37,051 nt of DNA from Oscillospiraceae bacterium. GTDB lineage: Bacteria; Bacillota; Clostridia; Oscillospirales; Ruminococcaceae. The stretch spans positions 1 to 37,051 of the forward strand of contig JAFLUF010000013.1 of NCBI GenBank assembly GCA_022508925.1. Direction: 5' to 3'. Of this stretch, positions 29,972-37,051 are shown piece after piece. Made by a program: the position numbers and the translations under genes. Each line of letters begins with the position of its first letter. Positions within the stretch are counted from its first letter, which is position 1. Below the pieces are notes generated by a model. The model saw only the letters and a list, made by a program, of their open reading frames with translations, was not told the origin of the DNA and did no database searches.

Positions 29972-31567
29972 GTGAAAAGAATATTTTGCGGAATTTTAGC
30001 GGTTTTTCTTTCATTGACCGCTCTTACAATAAGCGGTTGTTCGAATGACGGACTTGACGCTATTCTCAGGATGGATATTTCGGAAAATCCGAAAACCCTT
30101 GACCCACAGCAGGCAGACGACTCAAACTCGACACAGATCGTGCTGAATGTGTTTATGGGTCTTATGAGGTACGCGGCGGACGGCTCGATAGAGTGCGGCG
30201 TGGCGGAGAGTTATACAAAATCCGACGACGAACTGACGTATACCTTTAAGCTCAGAGAAGACGTTTTCTGGACGAGCTGCGGCGGCTTTGAAGCGCAGTG
30301 TACAGCAAAGGACTTTGTTTACGGCTTCAGAAGGCTGTTTTCAAAAAGCACAAAAGCTCCTCGCGCGAGCGAATATTTCTGTGTGAAATATTCGCAGGAG
30401 CTTTACGACGGTAAGATCGTAAACGATAATTTTTTCGGAGTTAAGGCGTTAGGCGATTTTGAACTTGAGATCGAGCTGAGCTATGCCAATCCGCGCTTTT
30501 TACAGCTTTTGTGCGAGGCGCCCGCAATGCCCTGTAACGAAGAGTTTTTCACCGGCGCCAGAGGGAAATACGGACTTTCCGCGGAATGTACCGCCTCTAA
30601 CGGCGCGTTTTATGTAAGGACCTGGAATTTCGACCCTTATGCCTCAACGGACGTAAACTATGTTATTCTTTCGAGAAACTCCAAAAACGCCGACGTGTAC
30701 GGGGTCTGTCCTTCGTCCGTAAGATTTTTTATCGAGGACGAGGAGGATTTCATCGGAGATTTTCTCAGCGGCGAGACTAACATCATCGCTGTGTCGAACG
30801 AAGACAGAGCGAAAATCTCGGGAAATTTCAACTGCGATGAATTTTCAAGCATAACCGTGGGACTTACCTTCAATGAAAAACATCCTCTTTTTGAGAGCCT
30901 TGATCTCAGAAAGGCTTTGGCACTGGCAATTCCGCGTGACAGAATCATGCAGGCGCTTAAGGATTTTGAAACCGCGGAAGGAATCATTCCGAAAAGAACA
31001 AGCCTTTTAGGGGAAAATTACCGCGAGAATGCCGGTCTGTGTAAGATCGCCGATTATAACGCCGATGAAGCAGCGGCGTATTTCAGGCTTGCCAAAAACG
31101 ATATAGACAGCACACTTTTGCGCGGCGTAAGGATAATTACCAAAAGCGAGGACGCGCATACCGCGGCTCAGTATATAACTCAGGAATGGCAGTTGCTCGG
31201 ATTATACTGTCAGATAGAGAAACTGTCCGAAAGCGAATTTAACAAACGGATAGCGTCCGGGGATTATGAGATAGCGGTAACAGAGCTTACGGGCGGATAC
31301 GACAGTCCCGCGGCATATCTCGAGCAGCTCTCTACTGTGTTTTTGCAGGCAGACACGAATATAGACGCGCTTCTCAATTCTGCTTTTCTCGCGGAAAACG
31401 ACGGCTTTTCCATATATCTCGCGGCAGAGCAGATATTTATAAACAACGTTGCTTTCATTCCGCTTTACTACAAAAATGAATATTTCTTTACGGACAAGGA
31501 CATCTATGATGTGATCTACAATCCGTTTACTAAAACAATTGATTTTTCGTATGGAAAGATGAAATAA
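29972..31567 (+). CDS. Peptide/oligopeptide ABC transporter solute-binding lipoprotein (OppA/SBP family 5)
   Basis: The preferred start is the GTG at 29972-29974, with CGGGG just upstream; it gives a 531-residue protein with a clean signal sequence and lipobox (ISGC). An in-frame start 36 bases earlier overlaps nrdG. Conserved family blocks are PKTLDPQQADDSNSTQI, YTFKLREDVFW and KDFVYGFRRLF, typical of the two-lobed peptide binders. The C-terminal half contains ESLDLRKALALAIPRD, the usual SBP family 5 signature. It is anchored outside the cell and hands substrate to a permease. No permease or ATPase genes follow, so it is an orphan here. The ligand (peptide, nickel or sugar) is not determinable. 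A terminator ends it. Confidence 0.87.
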   Translation: MKRIFCGILAVFLSLTALTISGCSNDGLDAILRMDISENPKTLDPQQADDSNSTQIVLNVFMGLMRYAADGSIECGVAESYTKSDDELTYTFKLREDVFWTSCGGFEAQCTAKDFVYGFRRLFSKSTKAPRASEYFCVKYSQELYDGKIVNDNFFGVKALGDFELEIELSYANPRFLQLLCEAPAMPCNEEFFTGARGKYGLSAECTASNGAFYVRTWNFDPYASTDVNYVILSRNSKNADVYGVCPSSVRFFIEDEEDFIGDFLSGETNIIAVSNEDRAKISGNFNCDEFSSITVGLTFNEKHPLFESLDLRKALALAIPRDRIMQALKDFETAEGIIPKRTSLLGENYRENAGLCKIADYNADEAAAYFRLAKNDIDSTLLRGVRIITKSEDAHTAAQYITQEWQLLGLYCQIEKLSESEFNKRIASGDYEIAVTELTGGYDSPAAYLEQLSTVFLQADTNIDALLNSAFLAENDGFSIYLAAEQIFINNVAFIPLYYKNEYFFTDKDIYDVIYNPFTKTIDFSYGKMK

Positions 31568-31572
31568 CAACA

Positions 31573-31608
31573 AAACGCGCTCTCCGATTTATCGCCGGGA
31601 GCGCGTTT
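31573..31608 (+). terminator. Hairpin terminator after the solute-binding protein gene
   Basis: AAACGCGCTC (31573-31582) pairs with GAGCGCGTTT (31599-31608), followed by AGTTTG. It lies six bases after the stop. Confidence 0.7.
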
Positions 31609-31622
31609 AGTTTGCTTGCGGA

Positions 31623-31735
31623 CCTTTAAAAACTCACTAAAACTTTTTATGGGGAGAAACCTTTCTGTAGAAAGGTTAGGGTTATGCGCCGAAGGCGCAT
31701 AACCCGCCCATAACCCATTTTCCAAAGACTTTTTG
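31623..31735 (-). repeat. Hairpin-rich intergenic element after mfd
   Basis: Two strong hairpins stand side by side: AACCTTTC/GAAAGGTT (31658-31677) and GGGTTATGCGCC/GGCGCATAACCC (31679-31705, 12-bp stem, three-base loop). They are framed by CTTTTTATGG and CTTTTTGTAT. The layout resembles short intergenic repeats I associate with gut Clostridia genomes. It follows the mfd stop on the minus strand and lies between convergent genes. A second copy is not evident in this window, so the repeat status is an inference. Confidence 0.5.
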
Positions 31736-31754
31736 TATTCTCCTCTATTACTTC

Positions 31755-34700
31755 TTATATGCCGCACATCGCCGAAACGGTCTGCTTTATCAGCTCAAGC
31801 GATGAGAGGCTTTTATCGGGAAGCACGGTAAAGCGCGGCTTTCCTACCGTTTCAACACGCATCTTATTTTTCAGTACGGCTCCCGCCGCGGCAAGTCTGT
31901 CGGGTTCAATTTTTGTGAGATAGAACGTAAGCTCCTCCCCTGCCTGAGTTATCTCGCTGATACCGCACTCGGCTGCGAGATTTCGGAGCCGCGCGACTTC
32001 GATAAGTCCCACAACGCTTTCGGGAGGTTCGCCGAATCGGTCGATAAGCTCGTCGGTAATGTCAAGAGCGTCGTCATCTGTTTTTACACGCGCAATCTTT
32101 CTGTAACAGTCCACACGCTGAGCCTGATTAGAAATATAATCCTCGGGAATAAACGCGTTTATCCGAACATCTACAAGACACTCGGCTTTGTGAACGTTTT
32201 TCTCTCCGCGTTCCTCTCGAACAGCCTCGTCAAGAAGCTGCAAATACATATCATAACCGATGTTGGTCAGATGTCCGCTTTGTGAGGAGCCGAGGATATT
32301 TCCCGCTCCGCGTATCTCAAGGTCTCGAAGCGCGATTCTGAAACCGCTTCCGAACTGTGTAAACTCTCGAATCGCCTCAAGACGGCGGTGCGAAATTTCC
32401 GTGAGTATCTTTCCCGGCTTATAGGTGAAATAAGCGTAGGCGCGCTTGTTGGTTCGTCCGACGCGTCCTCTGAGCTGGTGGAGCTGAGCCAGACCCATAT
32501 AGTCCGCGTCCTCGATGATAAGCGTGTTTACGTTTGGCACGTCAACTCCCGTTTCAATGATAGTCGTGCAAACAAGCACATCTATCTCGCCGTTTAGCAG
32601 TCTGCGCCAGACCTCGAGCAGATCGTTTTCGGGCATTCTGCCGTGAGCAACGCCTATTTTAGCGTCCGGAAGCATCGCCTGAAGCTTATCCGCGCAGCCG
32701 TAGATGCTTTCAATTCGGTTATGGATATAATATACCTGTCCGCCGCGTCGAAGCTCCTTTTGTATTGCCGAGGAAATAACTCCCATATCGTGCTCGATGA
32801 CATAGCTCGAAACGGGCTGTCTGTCCTGAGGCGGCTCGTCAAGCACGCTCATATCGCGGATACCGCTCATCGCCATATTGAGCGTGCGCGGAATGGGCGT
32901 TGCTGAAAGAGAAAGAATATCAACCCCCGTAAAGCTCTCCTTGAATTTATCCTTATGCGCGACACCGAAGCGCTGTTCCTCATCAATAATGACAAGCCCT
33001 AAATCTTTGAATTGTACGTCATTCTGAACTATCCTGTGCGTTCCTATCACAAAATCAATTCTTCCCGAGGCTAAGCCCTTTAATATTTCCTTTTGCTCCT
33101 TGGGCGATTTATACCGGGACAAAACCGCGATATTCACCGGAAAGCCCTCCATACGCGCCGAGGCGGTCTGAAAATGCTGCCAAGCGAGAACAGTTGTAGG
33201 AGCAAGCAGCGCGCACTGCTTTCCGCCCTCAATGCACTTAAACGCCGCTCTCAGAGCTACCTCGGTCTTTCCAAAGCCCACGTCTCCGCACAAAAGCCTT
33301 TCCATCGGCTGTTCGCGCTGCATATCTAATTTTATCTCGTCTATACAGCGAAGTTGGGAGTTTGTTTCGATATACGGAAAATGCTGTTCAAAATCGTCCT
33401 GCATCTCGTCATCATCGGGAAAGGCATAGCCCTTGCACTTCATTCTCGCGGAATATAGCGCGATAAGTTCCGCCGCCATTTCCTTTACGGCGGCTTTCGC
33501 TTTTGCCTTGGATTTCTGCCACTGCTCGCCGCCGAGCTTGTTGAGCTTCACGCCCGAATTATCGCCCGAACCGATATAACGCGAAACGAGGTCGAGCTGT
33601 GTAACGGGAACGTGCAGAACGTCGCTTCCCGCGTACTTTATGCGTATATAATCCTTTGAAACGCCGCCCGCGTCCACCTTGTGAACACCGTCGAAAACGC
33701 CTATCCCGTGCGCGTAATGAACGACCAGATCGCCCACGGAAATATCCTCAAGCGAGCGTATCTCCTCGCCTTTTTTCTTTTTCGGCAATTTTCGCCTTTG
33801 CGCGTGTACGGGCGTATGCGTAAGCACGGCGATATTTCCGTACTCAAAACCCGCGGAGAGAGTTCCTTCCGCAACTATGATCTTTTTCGGGATAACGCTC
33901 CCGGGATCATCGTAAAAATCCGCGTCAAAACCGTCCTCTTTTAAATCGGCAGCGAGATTCTGCGCGCCCTTTTTGGTTCCCGCAAAGATAAAACAGCACT
34001 TTTTTCCGTCAAGATAATGCTTCAATTCATCTTCAAGTATTTTGTATTCGCCGCCCCACGGAGAGATCTGAACAGCGTTTACGGCGTTTACAGAAATACC
34101 GAGCTCCAAGCCTCCGCCGCTTAAAAAGCTGTCGAAATAAACACTCGCCTTTGATTTTAAAAGATCGGTGAATTCGCTTTTGGTAAGCATATATCGGTCC
34201 AAGCCCTTGCATATCTTACCCTCGTCAACAAGTATCTTCAGGTCTTCGGCGTGCTGAAGCGACGCGGAACGAAAGCTCTCGCGCACCGCGCTGTTTTCGC
34301 ACACAAAAACGCTTTTCGCGTAATCGAACACAGTTTCCTCTTCGGCATAGCAAAGCGGAAAATATTTATCGGGACTGAGCAATCCCACACCGCCGCGAAG
34401 ACGGCTTATATCGTTTTCGAGATTTTTCCTGACCTCCGGCGCGTTTTTTGAGCGCAGTTTTTTCATAAGCGTTTCGATTTTTTCGGCTAACTGTTCGTTA
34501 CTGTCAAAAAGCGTTTCCTTTGCGGGAGAAACTTCAACGCTTTCGAGAGAATTTGTGCGGCGCTGAGTATCTACCTCAAACTCGCACAGGCTGTCTATCT
34601 CGTCTCCGAAAAACTCAATTCTGTACGGCATTTTACTGCTCGGAGAAAAAACGTCCACAATGCCGCCGCGCACCGAAAACTGACCGCTTCCCTCTATCTG

Positions 34701-35204
34701 GTCGCACTTTGAATACCCCGCCGCGATAAGCCGTGAGACAAGCTCGTTCTTCTCTATCTCGTCACCCGAAGCGATGGTTGTAGTACGATTTTTCAGTTCG
34801 TCCCGCGGAATTGTAAGCTGTGCCGCGGCAGACGCGGAGCACACCGCCGCAAGGCATTTTCCGCCAAGCATAGCCGAAAGAGTTTCAATACGCTTATGCT
34901 CATACTCGAGCGAGACCGCGTCGGCACCGTTGATGTTCAGATCTTTTTCCGGATATAAATACGCCGCGTTTTCTCCGAGCAGCATATTTATATCGGAAAG
35001 CAGCTTTACCGCGTCGCTCTCGCTCTCCGTAATTATCAGCGCGGGAAGCTTATCCGTGCGCTTTAACAGCGCCGACAAAAACATTGCCTTATGGATATGC
35101 GAAACGCCCGTGACAAGCGCGGGCAGAGGATTATCAGATTGCAGATATTTCAACAGCCGCGTAATATCATTATTTTGCTCTGCGGCATTTAAAAAGAAAT
35201 TCAT
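31755..35204 (-). CDS. mfd: Transcription-repair coupling factor Mfd
   Basis: The 1149-residue ATPase removes RNA polymerase stalled at DNA damage and recruits UvrA. The N-terminal third resembles UvrB (SGQFSVRGGIVDVFSPS). The RNA-polymerase-interacting CarD-like domain is SVGDLVVHYAHGIGVFDG followed by LHVPVTQLDLVSRYIG. The motor has Walker A CGDVGFGKTEVALRA, the DEEQ box (VIIDEEQRFGVAHKDK), and SATPIPRTLNMAMSG. The RecG-related block VGRTNKRAYAYF and the C-terminal D7 domain complete it. Length is normal. It lies 12 bases behind pth and is probably co-transcribed with it. Confidence 0.97.
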   Translation of the reverse strand: MNFFLNAAEQNNDITRLLKYLQSDNPLPALVTGVSHIHKAMFLSALLKRTDKLPALIITESESDAVKLLSDINMLLGENAAYLYPEKDLNINGADAVSLEYEHKRIETLSAMLGGKCLAAVCSASAAAQLTIPRDELKNRTTTIASGDEIEKNELVSRLIAAGYSKCDQIEGSGQFSVRGGIVDVFSPSSKMPYRIEFFGDEIDSLCEFEVDTQRRTNSLESVEVSPAKETLFDSNEQLAEKIETLMKKLRSKNAPEVRKNLENDISRLRGGVGLLSPDKYFPLCYAEEETVFDYAKSVFVCENSAVRESFRSASLQHAEDLKILVDEGKICKGLDRYMLTKSEFTDLLKSKASVYFDSFLSGGGLELGISVNAVNAVQISPWGGEYKILEDELKHYLDGKKCCFIFAGTKKGAQNLAADLKEDGFDADFYDDPGSVIPKKIIVAEGTLSAGFEYGNIAVLTHTPVHAQRRKLPKKKKGEEIRSLEDISVGDLVVHYAHGIGVFDGVHKVDAGGVSKDYIRIKYAGSDVLHVPVTQLDLVSRYIGSGDNSGVKLNKLGGEQWQKSKAKAKAAVKEMAAELIALYSARMKCKGYAFPDDDEMQDDFEQHFPYIETNSQLRCIDEIKLDMQREQPMERLLCGDVGFGKTEVALRAAFKCIEGGKQCALLAPTTVLAWQHFQTASARMEGFPVNIAVLSRYKSPKEQKEILKGLASGRIDFVIGTHRIVQNDVQFKDLGLVIIDEEQRFGVAHKDKFKESFTGVDILSLSATPIPRTLNMAMSGIRDMSVLDEPPQDRQPVSSYVIEHDMGVISSAIQKELRRGGQVYYIHNRIESIYGCADKLQAMLPDAKIGVAHGRMPENDLLEVWRRLLNGEIDVLVCTTIIETGVDVPNVNTLIIEDADYMGLAQLHQLRGRVGRTNKRAYAYFTYKPGKILTEISHRRLEAIREFTQFGSGFRIALRDLEIRGAGNILGSSQSGHLTNIGYDMYLQLLDEAVREERGEKNVHKAECLVDVRINAFIPEDYISNQAQRVDCYRKIARVKTDDDALDITDELIDRFGEPPESVVGLIEVARLRNLAAECGISEITQAGEELTFYLTKIEPDRLAAAGAVLKNKMRVETVGKPRFTVLPDKSLSSLELIKQTVSAMCGI

Positions 35205-35216
35205 ATGACCTCTTAT

Positions 35217-35843
35217 TCAGGAATTATATTTGTTCATCGCGTCGTTTATCTTTCCGTTTACCATAAGCTCAATAGAAGAAACGGCGTTGTCAAAGCACTT
35301 TTCGATTACTTCCTTATCCTCTTTCTTAAAATGCCCCAAGACCCAGTCGGCTAAATTATAATCGGGGTGGGGCTTTGCGCCCACGCCCATTTTTATCCGC
35401 GGAAACTCGTCGCTTCCCGAAAGATATATTATGCTTTTTACTCCGTTATGACCGCCGTCGCTTCCCTTTCGGCGGATACGAAGATGTCCCGGCTCGAGCG
35501 AAATGTCATCGAACACTATTATCACACGCTCGGGCGGTATCTTGTAAAACTGCATTGCCTCAACGACCGCTTCTCCGCTGTTGTTCATATACGTCGAGGG
35601 CTTCATTATAAGACAGCGTTTTCCCGAAATCACCGCGTCGCAGGTAAGCGACTTAAACTTTATTTTTTTACAATTCAGCTTGTATTTCTCGCACAGAGTG
35701 TCTATCGTCATAAAGCCGATGTTATGGCGGGTGTTTTCATACTCCGTTCCGGGATTACCAAGTCCGCAGATGATGTATTCCACCGCGCCCTGAGGTTCTT
35801 GCTTTTCACTTTCAAGCTTTTTGAAAATATCGAAAACAGACAT
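35217..35843 (-). CDS. pth: Peptidyl-tRNA hydrolase
   Basis: The 208-residue enzyme frees tRNA from stalled peptidyl-tRNA. Catalytic and binding blocks are all present: ICGLGNPGTEYENTRHNIGF with the catalytic His, MKPSTYMNNSGEAV, VIIVFDDISLEPG with the essential Asp, RRKGSDGGHNGVKSI, and FPRIKMGVGAKPH. The first 21 residues (MSVFDIFKKLESEKQEPQGAV) are a small extension not usual in the family. The start is kept because GAGGATC precedes the ATG. A terminator lies upstream, separating it from the anti-sigma gene, so pth-mfd form their own unit. Confidence 0.96.
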   Translation of the reverse strand: MSVFDIFKKLESEKQEPQGAVEYIICGLGNPGTEYENTRHNIGFMTIDTLCEKYKLNCKKIKFKSLTCDAVISGKRCLIMKPSTYMNNSGEAVVEAMQFYKIPPERVIIVFDDISLEPGHLRIRRKGSDGGHNGVKSIIYLSGSDEFPRIKMGVGAKPHPDYNLADWVLGHFKKEDKEVIEKCFDNAVSSIELMVNGKINDAMNKYNS

Positions 35844-35892
35844 TTTATCTGATCCTCTTCATATCTTTTAATTTCCAAACAAACGCACCAAA

Positions 35893-35919
35893 ACCGTCCG
35901 CAAAAAATTCGCGGACGGT
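35893..35919 (-). terminator. Terminator after the anti-sigma gene
   Basis: ACCGTCCGC and GCGGACGGT form a 9-bp stem; on the minus strand the hairpin is followed by TTTGGTG, a short T-run. Confidence 0.6.
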
Positions 35920-35965
35920 GTATTACTATGATATTTTAGCACAATTTTACGGTTTTGTCAAGTGA

Positions 35966-36670
35966 TTATTTTTCGACCATATTCTCTGCGATCTCAAGAA
36001 GCTCTTCAACAGACAGTAATCCGTTAACAACATGGATATAATCGCCGCTGTCCCAGACTACCACATCCATAGCCTCTTCAGCGGATATCGCATAGCCCTT
36101 GCAGCCCTTGATCTCAACGGGAGTCACAATATATTCTTCCATGATAGGATCAACAAAGAAGTTTTTGGTACACTGATGTATACCGATAAGCGCGCCCTTT
36201 TCTCCGAATTTATTGACGCGTTCCGTTGAGATGTAGTAGTTTACAAAAAACCTGCCTTCGTCAACGCCTTCGCCTACAGAGGTATTCCAAAGCGTAAAAT
36301 CTTCCGGCACATTATCCTCGTAGATGATCTTTTCAATAGTCTTCGGAGCGCTTTCTATGTTTTTCACAAGCATTATATAATATTCACCAAAATATTTATC
36401 ATTTTCCTTTATGAAATCAAAACCATTGTAGTGATAAATGACCGCCGCTGCCGCCGCCGCTCCCGTTACCACCGCCAGCGTAGCGATCACCGCGGCTACA
36501 AGTACTCTGCGCTTCAGCGGGAGTTTACGCTCGGTTTTCGTCAATCCGTCGGGATACAGCACCGCGTTTACGGCACGGCGGTGACGGCGACTGAAACGGT
36601 GCGCGGGAGCGTTTGCGGGGAGCGCGTATTCCTCCGCGCATATATCCTCCAGCACGTTCTTCAATGTCAT
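35966..36670 (-). CDS. Probable membrane anti-sigma factor (DUF4367-like)
   Basis: The 234-residue protein begins at the ATG at 36668-36670, with GGAGG eight bases upstream; a longer in-frame start would overlap the sigma gene. Residues 1-53 are cytosolic and basic, with LKRRVL before the membrane. One membrane segment lies at about 55-80 (VLVAAVIATLAVVTGAAAAA). The remaining 150 residues are outside and resemble the DUF4367 domain (repeated acidic and aromatic stretches such as EDVVVWDSGDYIHVV). Such proteins usually bind and hold a partner ECF sigma factor. It starts four bases after the sigma gene stops, supporting the pairing. Signal sensed: unknown. Confidence 0.7.
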   Translation of the reverse strand: MTLKNVLEDICAEEYALPANAPAHRFSRRHRRAVNAVLYPDGLTKTERKLPLKRRVLVAAVIATLAVVTGAAAAAAVIYHYNGFDFIKENDKYFGEYYIMLVKNIESAPKTIEKIIYEDNVPEDFTLWNTSVGEGVDEGRFFVNYYISTERVNKFGEKGALIGIHQCTKNFFVDPIMEEYIVTPVEIKGCKGYAISAEEAMDVVVWDSGDYIHVVNGLLSVEELLEIAENMVEK

Positions 36671-36674
36671 AAGA

Positions 36675-37051
36675 TCAACCTCCATTCAGATATTTCCGTA
36701 TCGTCTTATATGCGTTGGAAACGCGCTTTCGGGCGGTCGGCTCGGAGACGTTCATTGCATTGGCGATCTCGGCGGTCGTCATCCCGTGGACTATCTTCAG
36801 GATAATCGCCTGCCGCTGTACCTCGGGCATTTTCATGATAAACGCGCGAAGCTCGCCGGCGGAGATATTCCCCAAAGTCACATCCTCAACAGAAAGCGAA
36901 TTATCCTCGACAGTATCGGGCAGTTCGGCAGACTTCGCGCTCTGTGAAAGAATGTCGTTTACCGCGTTTCCTGTAACAATGACCGCGTAGGACATCCTTT
37001 TGTGAACGGGCAGCGCGAAAAAACCTTCGGGGTATTTCGATATACGCAAAA
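36675..37051 (-). CDS. ECF-type RNA polymerase sigma factor, 3' part
   Basis: The gene enters from the right edge, so the first part (sigma region 2.1-2.3) is outside the window. The visible 125 residues show the end of region 2 (HKRMSYAVIVTGNAVNDILSQ) and a full region 4, with LRAFIMKMPEVQRQAIILK, then the helix-turn-helix HGMTTAEIANAMNVSEPTARKRVSNAY. Any Met near the window edge is a TTG read as a start and should not be trusted. The gene is followed directly by a membrane anti-sigma gene. The regulated genes cannot be read from here. Confidence 0.8.
   Translation of the reverse strand, partial: LRISKYPEGFFALPVHKRMSYAVIVTGNAVNDILSQSAKSAELPDTVEDNSLSVEDVTLGNISAGELRAFIMKMPEVQRQAIILKIVHGMTTAEIANAMNVSEPTARKRVSNAYKTIRKYLNGG

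Noticed and set aside
31516-31767. 83-codon reading frame on the minus strand after mfd
   Set aside because: It covers a hairpin-rich repeat and terminator, with no coding signature.

Overview
This window looks like chromosome from an anaerobic, spore-forming, fibre-degrading Clostridia member, most likely an Oscillospiraceae/Ruminococcaceae gut bacterium. That is an inference from content: a FeoA-FeoB iron transporter, an oxygen-sensitive [FeFe] hydrogenase, an anaerobic (class III) ribonucleotide reductase, two GH5 cellulase lipoproteins, BspA-type leucine-rich repeat lipoproteins, a small acid-soluble spore protein and a PdaA-type cortex deacetylase. Most promoters that can be read are near-consensus TTGACA-17-TATAAT.

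Layout. 1-3.2 kb: the 5' part of a clostripain-like (C11) protease gene on the minus strand, divergent from feoB. 3.2-9.3 kb: two BspA-like lipoproteins (minus) flank a plus-strand operon of an APH-fold kinase and a group B [FeFe] hydrogenase. 9.3-16.2 kb: a minus-strand surface and cell-envelope block, GH5_4 cellulase, PlsC acyltransferase, DAG-kinase-like lipid kinase, CBM-GH5 cellulase, a signal-peptidase-like protein without the catalytic motif, and a hemolysin III/PAQR membrane protein. 16.3-19.7 kb: a short spore protein gene, apbE, the L10 leader with rplJ-rplL, and pdaA. 19.8-25.8 kb: DHH phosphoesterase, radical SAM protein, ruvC-ruvA-(TPR protein)-ruvB-dprA. 25.8-26.9 kb: a ferredoxin-like protein with a small Cys-motif partner (minus). 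27-31.6 kb: nrdD-nrdG behind a promoter with two NrdR-like boxes, then a peptide-binding lipoprotein. 31.7-37 kb: mfd and pth, then an ECF sigma factor / membrane anti-sigma pair, all on the minus strand.

The least ordinary observations are: (i) a structured element of about 115-125 nt present twice (3069-3182 and 20892-21015), whose outer stems have different sequences but both still pair; (ii) an otherwise full NrdD that stops before the glycyl-radical motif, with no such motif in any frame downstream although nrdG is intact; (iii) a signal-peptidase-fold protein lacking the Ser-containing active-site motif inside a cellulase operon; and (iv) a 17-base palindrome filling the promoter spacer of the larger BspA gene.

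All identifications are from reading the sequence and recalled family motifs; no database search was run.
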